This document shows, piece by piece, positions 34,460-43,258 of a stretch of 64,000 nucleotides of DNA (positions are counted from its first letter, which is position 1; every line of letters begins with the position of its first letter). The position numbers and the translations under genes are program-made. The stretch is from Aquibium sp. ELW1220 (GTDB taxonomy: Bacteria; Pseudomonadota; Alphaproteobacteria; Rhizobiales; Rhizobiaceae). Where the stretch lies: positions 1 to 64,000 of the forward strand of contig NZ_JAOAOQ010000008.1 in NCBI RefSeq assembly GCF_030398385.1, read 5' to 3'. The notes beneath the pieces were generated by a model, which was not told where the DNA came from, did no database searches, and saw only the letters and a program-made list of their open reading frames with translations.

Positions 34460-35401
34460 TCAGTAGAAGCGGTAGTTCTGGGCGATCTCGTTGCCCAGGC
34501 GGTTGTTGTCGCCGATGAAGTCGGTCAGGAACTCGTGCAGCCCCTGGTCGAAGATGTCCTTGACCGCGCTCACCTTGAGCCTGCCCAGGATCGCCTCGGC
34601 GGTGTCCTGGCAGGGGTGGCGAACGCCGTACTCGCTGGCCAGGAAACCCAGGCTCTCGGCGATGTTGCGATAGCAGAAGGCCAGCGAGCGCGGCATGCGG
34701 CCGTTGAGGATGAGGTAGTCGGCGATCAGCGTCGGCTTGTACTCCGCGTCGTAGACCCAGCGGTAGGACCGGTGCGCCGACACCGAACGCAGGATCGATT
34801 CCCACTGGTAGTTGTCGAGCGTCGAGCCAACCCACGAGACCGAGGGCAGGAGCACGTAGTACTTCACGTCGAGGATGCGGGCGGTGTTGTCGGCCCGCTC
34901 CACGAAGGCGCCGATCTGCGAGAAGTCGAAGATCTCGTTGCGCAGCATGGTGCCGTGGAAGGCGCCGCGGATCAGCGCCGTCTCGCGCTTGATGGCGTCG
35001 AGCACCTTGGGCAGGTCGCGGCCGTCGATGGGCTGCGCCAGCATCCGCTTCATCGACATCCACGCCTCGTTGAGGCTCTCCCAGGTCTCGCGCGTCAGCG
35101 CCGTGCGCACCATGCGGCCGTTGTTGCGCGCCGTCTCCATCACCGACATCACGCTGCCGGGATTGGACGTGTCGCGCAGCAGGAAGTCCGACACGTTCTC
35201 GGCGGTGAAATCGGTGTGGCGCTCCTTGAAGGCGATCGAGGCGCCGGCACTCGCCACGATCGAAGCCCATTCCTCGCTCGGATCGGCGCTGCGCGTCAGC
35301 GCCAGCCGCAACCCCGCATCCACCAGCCGCGCCGTGTTCTCGCTGCGCTCGATGTAGCGGTTCATCCAGTAGAGGCCGTTGGCGGTGCGTCCGAGGAGCA
35401 T
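34460..35401 (-). CDS. Alpha-E domain protein of the Anbu operon
   Basis: A 313-residue all-helical protein (alpha-E/DUF403). It begins MLLGRTANGLYWMNRYIERSE and carries DFSQIGAFVERADNTARILDVKYY, the conserved Arg/Glu helices of the family. The biochemical role is unknown, but the family nearly always accompanies a circularly permuted ATP-grasp protein. Here the two genes are separated by a four-helix-bundle cassette that begins 44 bases upstream of this start. The cassette could supply or interrupt the promoter for alpha-E, transglutaminase and Anbu genes. Confidence 0.92.
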   Translation of the reverse strand: MLLGRTANGLYWMNRYIERSENTARLVDAGLRLALTRSADPSEEWASIVASAGASIAFKERHTDFTAENVSDFLLRDTSNPGSVMSVMETARNNGRMVRTALTRETWESLNEAWMSMKRMLAQPIDGRDLPKVLDAIKRETALIRGAFHGTMLRNEIFDFSQIGAFVERADNTARILDVKYYVLLPSVSWVGSTLDNYQWESILRSVSAHRSYRWVYDAEYKPTLIADYLILNGRMPRSLAFCYRNIAESLGFLASEYGVRHPCQDTAEAILGRLKVSAVKDIFDQGLHEFLTDFIGDNNRLGNEIAQNYRFY

Positions 35402-35444
35402 GTCAGGCGGTCTCGCGATTCGCTGCTGCGGCGTTGGTCGAAGA

Positions 35445-35472
35445 GTGAGTGGTGAGTAGTGAGTAGTGAGTG
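35445..35472 (+). repeat. Left heptamer array, four copies of GTGAGTR
   Basis: Four uninterrupted heptamers: GTGAGTG, GTGAGTA, GTGAGTA, GTGAGTG, followed by GGG. Read on the plus strand they point toward the enclosed gene. The array begins 44 bases upstream of the alpha-E start. Confidence 0.9.
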
Positions 35473-35566
35473 GGGACAGGACCGGTGCCGCGTCCGTTCT
35501 CATCCGAGGAAGGAAAAGCAGCCGCGGAACGGCATTTGGAGACGAGGTCGTATTCGACTGGACTGG

Positions 35567-35959
35567 TCATCGTTCATCTTTTCTCTGAAGGCTTCGGATC
35601 ATGCTCCGCAGCATTCGTCCTGTCTCATCGGCCTTCCCGAGAAGCGGCTCGCTTGTCGGGATGCTCAGGTAGTCAAGGCGGCCAGCTAGAATCACATGAG
35701 TCTCGAGTTCCTTCAGCGACCCCTGGGCGATGCGAAGGAACTGTATGAATGAGGCGCGACCATCGCGGCCGTAGCCCTCAGCAATGTTGGCGGGCACTGA
35801 GGCTGCGGCCCGGCGGATCTGGCTTGTCAATCCATAGACCTCTTCTCGGGGCAGTGACTTGGTCGCGGCGCAACAGGCCACCGCCAGTTCGATAGCGTAT
35901 TGCCAAACAACGAGATCGCGATAGGTCCCGATTTCAAGTTTGCGCTCCGCACCCTCCAT
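35567..35959 (-). CDS. Four-helix-bundle protein (S23/bIVP family)
   Basis: A 130-residue helical protein. The start ATG at 35959 has a GGAGGGG site upstream. Family hallmarks are YRDLVVWQYAIELAV, then YGLTSQIRRAAASVPANIAEGYGR and FIQFLRIAQGSLKELETHVILA. The family was first seen in intervening sequences of 23S rRNA genes and is related to Avd of diversity-generating retroelements; members form pentameric barrels that bind nucleic acid. No rRNA or reverse transcriptase is near. The gene lies inside a heptamer-bounded cassette in the Anbu operon, so a role in maintenance or spread of that cassette is conceivable. Confidence 0.9.
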   Translation of the reverse strand: MEGAERKLEIGTYRDLVVWQYAIELAVACCAATKSLPREEVYGLTSQIRRAAASVPANIAEGYGRDGRASFIQFLRIAQGSLKELETHVILAGRLDYLSIPTSEPLLGKADETGRMLRSMIRSLQRKDER

Positions 35960-36007
35960 TGTTGCAGTCCCCTCCAACGACGTGGCGCCAACCCGACTTC
36001 AGAGCCC

Positions 36008-36049
36008 CAATCACTACTCACTACTCACTACGCACTCCCCACCACGCAC
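36008..36049 (-). repeat. Right heptamer array, six GTGAGTA-type units in inverted orientation
   Basis: Read on the minus strand: GTGCGTG, GTGGGGA, GTGCGTA, GTGAGTA, GTGAGTA, GTGATTG, then GGG. Two units are identical to those of the left array and the inner end (GTGAKTG-GGG) matches it. The outer units are more diverged. The first G is also the last base of the ATP-grasp stop codon. Confidence 0.88.
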
Positions 36050-37464
36050 TAGTCATCCAACACCCACGTATCCTTCGTCCCGCCGCCCTGCGAGGAGTTC
36101 ACCACCAGCGAGCCTTCCTTCAGCGCCACGCGGGTCAGGCCGCCGGGCACGATCTGGATCTTGTCGGAAACGAGCACGAAGGGACGCAGGTCGACGTGGC
36201 GCGGCGACAGGCCGGCTTCGGTGAGGATCGGACAGGTCGAGAGCGACAGGGTCGGCTGGGCGATGTAGTTCTTCGGCCGCGCCTTGAGCTTGGCCGCGAA
36301 GGCCTCGCGCTCCTTCTTCGACGCCGCCGGCCCCACCAGCATGCCGTAGCCGCCCGAGCCGTGCACCTCCTTCACGACCAGTTCCTCGAGATGCTCCAGC
36401 ACGTATTTGAGGCTGTCCTCCTCCGAGCAGCGCCAAGTCGGCACGTTGCCGAGCAGCGCCTTGCGGCCGGTGTAGAACTCCACGATCTCGGGCATGTAGG
36501 AATAGATCGCCTTGTCGTCGGAAATGCCGGTGCCAGGCGCATTGGCGATGGTGATGTTGCCGGCGCGGTAGACGTCCATGATCCCGGCGATGCCGAGCGC
36601 GGAATCCGGCCGGAAGGTCAGCGGATCGAGGAAATCGTCGTCGACGCGCCGGTAGAGCACGTCGATCTCCTTGTATCCCTCGGTCGTGCGCATCGCCACG
36701 CGACCGTCCACGACGCGCAGGTCCGAGCCCTCGACGAGCTCGACGCCCATCTGGTCGGCCAGGAAGGCGTGCTCGAAATAGGCCGAGTTGTAGATGCCGG
36801 GCGTCAGCACCGCCACGCGCGGCACGTCCTTGCGGCAGCCGTTCGGCCGCACCCGCGACAGCGACTGGCGCAGCAGCTGCGGATAGTTCTCGACCGGCCG
36901 CACCTTGACCTGCTGGAACAGCTCGGGGAAGAGCTGCATCATCGTCTCGCGGTTCTCCAGCATGTAGGAGACGCCCGACGGCGTGCGGGCATTGTCCTCC
37001 AGCACGTAGAACTCGTCCTCGCCGGTGCGCACGATGTCCACGCCGATGATGTGGGTGTAGACGCCGCCCGGCGGCTTCACGCCGATCATCTCGGGCAGGA
37101 AGGCCTCGTTGCCGGCGATCAGTTCCTTGGGAATACGCCCGGCGCGCAGGATCTCCTGGCGGTGGTAGATGTCGTCCAGGAAAGCGTTCAGCGCGACGAC
37201 GCGCTGCTCGATGCCTTGCGTCAGCCGGCGCCACTCGCGGCCCGAGATGATGCGCGGCACGATGTCGAACGGGATCAGCCGTTCGGCGGCCTCCGTCTCG
37301 CCATAGACGTTGAAGGTGATGCCCGTCTTGCGGAAGACACGCTCGGCGTCCCCCGTCTTCTCGGTCAGTCGCGCCTTGTCCTGCGACTGCAGCCAACCGT
37401 CATAACCCTGGTACGGATCTCGCACGGTCGAACCGTCCGGCCGCATCTCGTCGAACGCTGTCAC
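36049..37464 (-). CDS. Circularly permuted ATP-grasp protein of the Anbu operon
   Basis: A 471-residue CP-ATP-grasp protein (DUF404/DUF407 type). Hallmarks are GITFNVYGETEAAERLIPFDIVPRII in outline, then FLDDIYHRQEILRAGRIP, VYTHIIGVDIVRTGEDEFYVLEDNARTPSGVSY (nucleotide and metal site), VPTWRCSEED and KEVHGSGGYGMLVGP. The C-terminal Glu/Asn cluster for Mg-ATP is present. The family is predicted to form peptide-like amide bonds. It is the first gene of the Anbu set and its stop codon abuts the inserted cassette. Confidence 0.93.
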   Translation of the reverse strand: MTAFDEMRPDGSTVRDPYQGYDGWLQSQDKARLTEKTGDAERVFRKTGITFNVYGETEAAERLIPFDIVPRIISGREWRRLTQGIEQRVVALNAFLDDIYHRQEILRAGRIPKELIAGNEAFLPEMIGVKPPGGVYTHIIGVDIVRTGEDEFYVLEDNARTPSGVSYMLENRETMMQLFPELFQQVKVRPVENYPQLLRQSLSRVRPNGCRKDVPRVAVLTPGIYNSAYFEHAFLADQMGVELVEGSDLRVVDGRVAMRTTEGYKEIDVLYRRVDDDFLDPLTFRPDSALGIAGIMDVYRAGNITIANAPGTGISDDKAIYSYMPEIVEFYTGRKALLGNVPTWRCSEEDSLKYVLEHLEELVVKEVHGSGGYGMLVGPAASKKEREAFAAKLKARPKNYIAQPTLSLSTCPILTEAGLSPRHVDLRPFVLVSDKIQIVPGGLTRVALKEGSLVVNSSQGGGTKDTWVLDD

Positions 37465-37724
37465 TGAGATACTCCCCTATGACGACCATTTCAGAGTGTT
37501 CGCCTGCGGAAATCAAGCGCAATCGCCCGTAAGCGCCTGTGAAAGGGACGATTTCCGGCGTTTGCCGAACAAAGCGGCAATTTGCCTCCGCGACTGCATT
37601 TTCGATGCGCAGCGATATCTTGCCGGGGTCGAACTCCGGACGGCATGAAACCGGAATCGCAACGGCACCGTATCTGCTATCGTCCGCGTCAGGCGGATTG
37701 CCGTGGCCACAGGAGGTTATCGCC

Positions 37725-38144
37725 ATGCCGAGACTGATCGCCGTCGCCGCCCTCGGCGCCTTCCTCGCATCGGTGCCGGCTCAGGCCGGCGAAGCCGAGG
37801 TGAAGGCGGCGCAGGGCGTGATCCAGAACCAGTTCGAGGCCTTCCTCGCCGACGACGCGGCGCGCGCCTATTCCTTCGCCGCACCCAACATCAAGCGCTA
37901 CTTCCCCACCGAGCAGTCCTTCATGTCGATGGTGGAGAGCGGCTACATGCCGGTGCGCCGCCCGCAGAGCTACGCCTTCGGCAAGTCGCAGGAGACGAGC
38001 TCGACCGCGATCATCCAGCAGGTGCTGCTGGTCGGGCCGGACGGCAAGACCTACGAGGCTGTCTATACGCTGGAGATGCAGCCGGACGGCTCGTGGCTGA
38101 TCACCGGCGTCAGCATGCGCGCGTCGAACGCGCTCAGTACCTGA
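37725..38144 (+). CDS. Exported DUF4864-type protein
   Basis: A 139-residue protein with a signal peptide (PRLIAVAALGAFLASVPAQA) and an AGGAGG site. The body (AQGVIQNQFEAFLADDAARAYSFAAPNIKRYFP in outline, then FMSMVESGYMPVRRPQSYAFG and YEAVYTLEMQPDGSWLITGV) matches the NTF2-like DUF4864 family. It is periplasmic and of unknown function. It stands alone, divergent from the ATP-grasp gene and convergent with the DUF2177 gene. Confidence 0.85.
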   Translation: MPRLIAVAALGAFLASVPAQAGEAEVKAAQGVIQNQFEAFLADDAARAYSFAAPNIKRYFPTEQSFMSMVESGYMPVRRPQSYAFGKSQETSSTAIIQQVLLVGPDGKTYEAVYTLEMQPDGSWLITGVSMRASNALST

Positions 38145-38177
38145 GCGACGAAGGCGTTCAGCACCTGACGCAGAGAC

Positions 38178-38600
38178 CTACCCGGCCGAGGGCTGCGGCA
38201 GCAGCCCGAAAGCCTTCATCGCGAAGAGCGTGCCGGCGGCCACCGTGGCGCTCAGCACCGTTCCCCAGACGACGTCGACGACCGCGACGACGGGGTCGTA
38301 ACCCTTGAGCACCGCGAGGTTGGTCGCGTCGTAGGTCAGGTAGCAGAAGAAGCCGAACAGGGCGCCGTTCAGCGCTGCCGCAAGAACGCTGTCCTGCGCC
38401 ATGCCGACGCTGATCGCGAAGTAGACCAGGCCGCCGACATAGGCGAGATAGAAGACGGCGGCCACGCCCCAGCGCGGGTGGTCGAGCATGAGTTCGCCCA
38501 TGCGCGAGGCGTAGAACCCGCGGGCCACGATGCCGAGCCAGATCGCGTCGATGATCAGGAAGATGACGACCGCGATGCCGTAGGCGGTGACGTATTTCAT
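38178..38600 (-). CDS. DUF2177 membrane protein
   Basis: A 140-residue protein with four hydrophobic segments. It begins MKYVTAYGIAVVIFLIIDAIWLG and has FYASRMGELMLDHPRWGVAAVFYLAYVGGLVYFA and GALFGFFCYLTYDATNLAVLK in outline, the DUF2177 signature. The function is unknown. It lies downstream of tgt on the same strand with about 60 bases between. Confidence 0.88.
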   Translation of the reverse strand: MKYVTAYGIAVVIFLIIDAIWLGIVARGFYASRMGELMLDHPRWGVAAVFYLAYVGGLVYFAISVGMAQDSVLAAALNGALFGFFCYLTYDATNLAVLKGYDPVVAVVDVVWGTVLSATVAAGTLFAMKAFGLLPQPSAG

Positions 38601-38659
38601 GGCGGGCTTCCTCCTCGCGGGGACCGCGACGCATGCGCGGTTCGGAAGCTGTTACGCAG

Positions 38660-39790
38660 TCAGAGCGCCGGGAGATCACCCTTTGCCCAAAGCTCCGCTG
38701 TCTCCGCCGCGAAATCGGCCATCCGGCCTGCCGAGATCGCCTCGCGGATGCCCTGCATCAGGCTCTGGTAATAGGCGAGGTTGTTCCAGGTGAGCAGCAT
38801 GCCCGCCAGCGCCTCCTGCGACCGCACGAGGTGATGCAGGTAGGCGCGCGAATAGTCGCGGGCGGCCGGGCAGTCGCTTTCCTCGTCGAGCGGGCGGTGG
38901 TCTTCGGCGTGTCGGGCGTTGCGCAGGTTGATCTTGCCCCGCCGCGTGTAGGCGAGACCGTGCCGGCCGGCCCGGGTCGGCATCACGCAGTCGAACATGT
39001 CGACACCGCGCATCACCGACTTGACGATGTCGTCGGGCGTGCCGACGCCCATCAGGTAGCGCGGCTTCTCCGCCGGCAGCACCGGACAGGCGACGTCGAG
39101 CATGTCGAGCATCACCGCCTGCGGCTCGCCGACGGCAAGCCCGCCGACGGCATAGCCCTTGAGGTCCATTGCCTTGAGGGCAGAGGCAGAACGCTCGCGC
39201 AGCGCAGCAATATCGCCCCCCTGCACGATGCCGAACATCGCCTTGCCTGGCTGTTCGCCGAAAGCCACCTTGCAGCGGTCGGCCCAGCGCAGCGACAGTT
39301 CCATCGCGCGTTCGATCTCGGCGGGCTCGGCCGGCAGCGCCACGCATTCGTCGAGCTGCATCTGGATGTCCGAATCGAGCAGGCCCTGGATTTCGATCGA
39401 GCGTTCCGGCGTCATCTCGTAGGCGGCGCCGTCGACATGCGACTTGAAGGTGACGCCCTTCTCGGTGAGCTTCCTCAGCTGCGCCAGCGACATCACCTGG
39501 AAGCCACCCGAATCCGTCAGGATCGGATGCGGCCAGCGGGCGAATTCGTGCAGGCCGCCAAGCCGCGCCATGCGCTCGGCGCCCGGCCGCAGCATCAGGT
39601 GGTAGGTGTTGCCGAGGATGATGTCGGAGCCCAGCGCCCGGACCTGGTCGAGATACATGGCCTTGACCGTGCCGGCCGTGCCGACCGGCATGAAGGCCGG
39701 CGTGCGCACCACGCCGCGCGGCATCGAAATCTCGCCGCGGCGCGCCTTGCCGTCGGTCGCGAGCACGCGGAAGGTGAACTGGTCAGTCAT
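38660..39790 (-). CDS. tgt: Queuine tRNA-ribosyltransferase
   Basis: A 376-residue enzyme that exchanges guanine 34 for preQ1 in certain tRNAs. The catalytic Asp motifs are present ([14 protein letters not shown] near residue 90 and [21 protein letters not shown] near residue 250). The structural zinc site is degraded: the usual CxCxxC reads SDCPAA (only the middle Cys kept), and the distant His reads Asn in LTWNNLAYY. Three of four ligands are therefore missing. I believe related rhizobial enzymes share this, but cannot confirm it here. queA lies 24 bases upstream in the same run. Confidence 0.94.
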   Translation of the reverse strand: MTDQFTFRVLATDGKARRGEISMPRGVVRTPAFMPVGTAGTVKAMYLDQVRALGSDIILGNTYHLMLRPGAERMARLGGLHEFARWPHPILTDSGGFQVMSLAQLRKLTEKGVTFKSHVDGAAYEMTPERSIEIQGLLDSDIQMQLDECVALPAEPAEIERAMELSLRWADRCKVAFGEQPGKAMFGIVQGGDIAALRERSASALKAMDLKGYAVGGLAVGEPQAVMLDMLDVACPVLPAEKPRYLMGVGTPDDIVKSVMRGVDMFDCVMPTRAGRHGLAYTRRGKINLRNARHAEDHRPLDEESDCPAARDYSRAYLHHLVRSQEALAGMLLTWNNLAYYQSLMQGIREAISAGRMADFAAETAELWAKGDLPAL

Positions 39791-39813
39791 GGGGTGGTCC
39801 CGGGTCGCCGATG

Positions 39814-40890
39814 TCAGTCGTCAGCGCGCAACAACAGCGATGCATCGCCATAGGAATAGAAGCGGTAGCCGCTGGCGATCGCATGGGCATAGGACGCGCG
39901 CATCGTCTCAAGGCCGCTGAAGGCCGAGACCAGCATGTACAGCGTCGAGCGCGGCAGGTGGAAATTGGTCATCAGCGCATCGACCGTGCGGAAGCGGTAG
40001 CCCGGCGTGATGAAGATCGAGGTGGCGTCCGACCAGGCGGTCAGCGTGCCGTCGGCGGCCGCAGCGCTCTCGAGCAGCCGCAGCGAGGTGGTGCCGACGG
40101 CGACGACGCGCCCGCCACGCGCCCGCACGGCGTTCAGCGCGTCTGCCGTCGCCTGGTTCACGTGGCCGATCTCGGCGTGCATCCTGTGGTCGGCGGTGTC
40201 GTCGGCCTTGACCGGCAGGAAGGTACCGGCCCCGACATGCAGCGTCACGAAGTGCCGCTCGATGCCCATGGCGTCCAGTTTCGCGAAAAGGTCGGGCGTG
40301 AAGTGCAGGCCGGCCGTCGGCGCCGCCACGGCCCCCTCTTCCCGCGCGTAGATGGTCTGATAGTCGACGAGGTCGCGCGCGTCCTGCGCCCGCTTCGAGG
40401 CGATGTAGGGCGGCAGCGGCATGTGCCCGACGGCATGCAGCGCCTCGTCGAGCAGCGGGCCGGCAAGATCGAAGACGAGCAGGGCCTCGCCCGCCTCCCC
40501 CTTCTCGGCCACCGTCGCTTCCAGCGCCCCCAGCATGCAGGCATTGCCGTCATGACCGAAGACGATCCTGTCGCCAGCAGCCACGCGCTTGGCCGGGCGC
40601 AGGAAGGCCTTCCAGCGGTCTGCGCCGACGCGCATGTGCAGCGTCGCGTCGACATGCGCCACCGCCTCGCCGCGCCGCCGCGTGCCCGACAACTGCGCCG
40701 GGATCACCCGCGTGTCGTTGAAGACCAGCGCGTCGCCGGGCCGGAGAAACGCCGGCAGGTCGCGCACGATGGCGTCTTCAACCCCTTCGCCCGGCCGCAC
40801 GACGAGCAGGCGCGCGCTGTCGCGCGGCTCGGTCGGCCTGAGCGCGATGTTGCCCTCGGGCAGTTCGAAATCGAAGAGATCGACCCTCAT
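39814..40890 (-). CDS. queA: S-adenosylmethionine:tRNA ribosyltransferase-isomerase
   Basis: A 358-residue QueA. It has the N-terminal [24 protein letters not shown], then [26 protein letters not shown] (near residue 190) and the C-terminal [19 protein letters not shown], all diagnostic. It adds the epoxycyclopentane group from SAM to preQ1-tRNA, the step after Tgt. The tgt gene follows 24 bases downstream, so the two queuosine genes are probably one unit. Confidence 0.95.
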   Translation of the reverse strand: MRVDLFDFELPEGNIALRPTEPRDSARLLVVRPGEGVEDAIVRDLPAFLRPGDALVFNDTRVIPAQLSGTRRRGEAVAHVDATLHMRVGADRWKAFLRPAKRVAAGDRIVFGHDGNACMLGALEATVAEKGEAGEALLVFDLAGPLLDEALHAVGHMPLPPYIASKRAQDARDLVDYQTIYAREEGAVAAPTAGLHFTPDLFAKLDAMGIERHFVTLHVGAGTFLPVKADDTADHRMHAEIGHVNQATADALNAVRARGGRVVAVGTTSLRLLESAAAADGTLTAWSDATSIFITPGYRFRTVDALMTNFHLPRSTLYMLVSAFSGLETMRASYAHAIASGYRFYSYGDASLLLRADD

Positions 40891-40900
40891 CGGCGGCCAC

Positions 40901-41362
40901 TCAGAACCGTCGGATCATCAGCGCGCCGGCGATCAGCAGCACCGCACCGGCGATACGGCCGAGCGTCAGTTCGCGCACGGCGACGCCGAGCAGGCCGACG
41001 CGGTCGATCAGCAGGCCCGCCAGCAATTGTCCGGCGACGACGAAGGCGATCAGCGCCGCGGCACCGAGCTTGGGCACCAGCACCACGACGCAGGTCACGT
41101 AGAACCCGCCGAGACAGCCGCCGACGACGAAGAGCCAAAGCGCCGGCGCGCGGAAATCGATCGCCGTGCCGTTCATCTTCGCCCAGCCTGCCGAAACGAG
41201 GCCGAGCACGATCGCCCCCGACAGGAAGGAGAAGGCCGCGGCCGCGACCGGCTGGCCGAGGCCGCGCGCAAGCGCGGAATTGACGGGCGCCTGCAGGGCG
41301 AGTGCCGCCCCGGCGATCATGCCGACGAAAGGCCAGATCACGCCCGCCATGGAGCGCATCAC
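40901..41362 (-). CDS. DMT-family transporter (DUF606/YdcZ type)
   Basis: A 153-residue membrane protein with about five hydrophobic segments: [27 protein letters not shown] at the start and [43 protein letters not shown] in the middle, a pattern of the short DUF606 transporters that work as dimers. The substrate is unknown. It overlaps the upstream cyclophilin gene by four bases and lies ten bases before queA. Confidence 0.87.
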   Translation of the reverse strand: MMRSMAGVIWPFVGMIAGAALALQAPVNSALARGLGQPVAAAAFSFLSGAIVLGLVSAGWAKMNGTAIDFRAPALWLFVVGGCLGGFYVTCVVVLVPKLGAAALIAFVVAGQLLAGLLIDRVGLLGVAVRELTLGRIAGAVLLIAGALMIRRF

Positions 41363-41868
41363 GCGTCGGCCGCGACTTTCATCGAGACGATCTTGTCGGG
41401 ATCCTGCACCGGCTCGCCGCGCTTGATCTTGTCGACGTTCTCCATGCCTTCGATGACCTGGCCCCAGACCGTGTACTGGCGGTTGAGGAAGCCGGCATCG
41501 CCAAAGCAGATGAAGAACTGCGAGTTGGCCGAATTCGGGTTCTGGGCGCGCGCCATCGAGCAGGTGCCGCGGGCGTGGTTCATGTTGGAGAACTCCGCCT
41601 TCAGGTCGGGCTTGTCGGAGCCGCCCATGCCGGCACGCGCCGGATTGAACGATGCGCCGCCGGATTTGCCGAACTTCACGTCGCCGGTCTGGGCCATGAA
41701 GCCCTCGATGACGCGGTGGAACACCACGCCGTCATAGGCGCCTTCGCGGGCGAGTTCCTTGATCCGGCCGACATGGCCGGGCGCCAGGTCTGGAAACAGC
41801 TCGATGACGACGCTGCCCTTGGTCGTCTCCATGAGGAGAGTGTTTTCCGGATCCTTGATTTCAGCCAT
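41359..41868 (-). CDS. ppiB: Cytoplasmic peptidyl-prolyl isomerase (cyclophilin)
   Basis: A 169-residue cyclophilin without signal peptide. It has FHRVIEGFMAQTGD (with the catalytic Arg), ARAQNPNSANSQFFICFGDAGFLNRQYTVWGQVIEGM in outline and the C-terminal KIKRGEPVQDPDKIVSMKV. It speeds proline isomerisation during folding. A second cyclophilin with a signal peptide lies just upstream, giving one cytoplasmic and one periplasmic enzyme side by side. Confidence 0.94.
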   Translation of the reverse strand: MAEIKDPENTLLMETTKGSVVIELFPDLAPGHVGRIKELAREGAYDGVVFHRVIEGFMAQTGDVKFGKSGGASFNPARAGMGGSDKPDLKAEFSNMNHARGTCSMARAQNPNSANSQFFICFGDAGFLNRQYTVWGQVIEGMENVDKIKRGEPVQDPDKIVSMKVAADA

Positions 41869-41925
41869 TTCTGGGCTCCCTTCGTTTGAGTTTCCTGCGG
41901 CGCGGCTTTCCTGCCGTTCGCCTGC

Positions 41926-42504
41926 TTACTGCGGGTCTGACGCGATGCGCGCGTCGATGATCCGGTCGGGGTCCTGGACGACGCCGTTGGCGGCACGTTC
42001 GCCGCGCTTGATCGCATCCACGGCATCCATGCCGCTCTCCACCTCGCCGACCACGGTGTAGCCGCCGTCGAGGTTCGGTGCGGGCGCGAACATGATGAAG
42101 AACTGCGAATTGGCCGAATTCGGATCCTGCGCCCTCGCCATGCCGACGATGCCGCGCAGGAACGGGGTTCGCGAGAACTCCGCCGGAAGATCGGGCAGCG
42201 ACGACCCGCCGGTGCCGGCGCGGCGGGCGTTGAAGCCGTCCGCCATGTCGCCGAACTCCACGTCGCCGGTCTGGGCCATGAAGCCGTCGATGACGCGGTG
42301 GAAGGCGACGTTGTCGTAGGCGCCCTCGCGCACCAGCGTCTTGATCCGCTCGACGTGCTTGGGCGCAAGGTCGGGCCGCAGCGCGATCGTCACGTCGCCG
42401 TCCTTCAGCGTCAGGATCAGCGTGTTCTCCGGTTCGGCGGCGGCTGCCGAAAAGACGAGACCCGCCGATATGAGGCAGGCCGAGGCCAGCTGTTTGAGCA
42501 GCAT
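41926..42504 (-). CDS. Periplasmic peptidyl-prolyl isomerase (cyclophilin)
   Basis: A 192-residue cyclophilin with a signal peptide (LLKQLASACLISAGLVFSAAAA). The core has FHRVIDGFMAQTGD, then ARAQDPNSANSQFFIMFAPAPNLDGGYTVVGEV in outline. It acts on exported proteins in the periplasm. It lies between coaD and the cytoplasmic cyclophilin gene, an order conserved in rhizobia. Confidence 0.93.
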   Translation of the reverse strand: MLLKQLASACLISAGLVFSAAAAEPENTLILTLKDGDVTIALRPDLAPKHVERIKTLVREGAYDNVAFHRVIDGFMAQTGDVEFGDMADGFNARRAGTGGSSLPDLPAEFSRTPFLRGIVGMARAQDPNSANSQFFIMFAPAPNLDGGYTVVGEVESGMDAVDAIKRGERAANGVVQDPDRIIDARIASDPQ

Positions 42505-42526
42505 TGCGTTTTCTCCCTGGAAACTG

Positions 42527-43027
42527 TCAGGCCTTGAACTTGGCGGCCAGTGCCAGTGCGACGGCCGCCGGGACGAAGGGGCGGATTTCGCCGCCCATCG
42601 CCGCGATCTGCCTGACGAGTGTGGCGGTAATGGTTCTGACCGAGGGACTGGCTGGAATGAACACGGTCTGCAGCTCCGGCGCCATGGTCTCGTTCATGCC
42701 GGCCATCTGCATCTCGTAGTCGAGGTCGGTCCCGTCGCGCAGCCCGCGGATCATGATCGTCGCACCATTGGCGCGCGCGGCGTCGATCAGCAGGCCGGAG
42801 AAGGAGATGATGCGCACCCGCCCCTCCTGCGCCCCGAGTTCGATGGAAGCCACCTCCTCGACCAGCGCCACGCGCTCCTCGAAGGTGAAGACCGGTGTCT
42901 TGCCGTGCTGGATGCCGATGGCCACGATGATCTCGTCGGCCACCGCCAGCGCGCCCTTCAGGACGTCCAGGTGCCCGTTGGTCAGCGGATCGAAGGACCC
43001 GGCATAGATGGCGACGCGCTTGCTCAT
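42527..43027 (-). CDS. coaD: Phosphopantetheine adenylyltransferase
   Basis: A 166-residue nucleotidyltransferase for coenzyme A synthesis (4'-phosphopantetheine plus ATP to dephospho-CoA). It has [20 protein letters not shown] with the TNGH nucleotide motif near residue 18, [18 protein letters not shown] near residue 90 and the C-terminal [20 protein letters not shown]. It is the first gene of the coaD-ppi-ppiB-queA-tgt run. Confidence 0.95.
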   Translation of the reverse strand: MSKRVAIYAGSFDPLTNGHLDVLKGALAVADEIIVAIGIQHGKTPVFTFEERVALVEEVASIELGAQEGRVRIISFSGLLIDAARANGATIMIRGLRDGTDLDYEMQMAGMNETMAPELQTVFIPASPSVRTITATLVRQIAAMGGEIRPFVPAAVALALAAKFKA

Positions 43028-43258
43028 TCCCGGCTTCTAGAGCGCCGGCGTCCCGATGGCAATCGCCACGGCATTCCATGTCCCGCTTGACGTTGCGTGA
43101 CGACCCAAACGCTAAAACTCGAACCGAATGGTCATGGATCCGGCAACATTCCGGTTACCTTAAACGGATTGGTAACGACGTCGGCCTACCGTCTGACCCC
43201 ATGTCGTGGCGGCACGCGTGCCGCTGAAAATCGAACAACAAGAATTCGAAGGTGCAAC

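Larger units (their letters stand above)
35445..36049. mobile_element. Cassette: four-helix-bundle gene between inverted heptamer arrays
   Basis: A 605-base unit with tandem GTGAGTA-type heptamers at each end, pointing inward in opposite orientations, and a single gene (35567-35959) between. It fills nearly the whole gap between the ATP-grasp stop and the alpha-E start, genes that are normally adjacent. The outermost right heptamer shares its first base with the ATP-grasp stop codon. No transposase is encoded, so any movement would need help from elsewhere. That the unit is mobile is inferred from its position and ends. Confidence 0.6.

Noticed and set aside
35489-35545. Search for a reverse transcriptase, variable repeat or rRNA fragment near the four-helix-bundle gene
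   Set aside because: Nothing of this kind is present, so neither a diversity-generating retroelement nor an rRNA intervening sequence is supported.
43154-43176. Inverted repeat GTTACC/GGTAAC and a TTAA upstream of the carboxypeptidase gene
   Set aside because: I tested it as a CtrA site, but the second TTAA at a seven-base distance is missing; the 6 bp repeat alone is too short to call.
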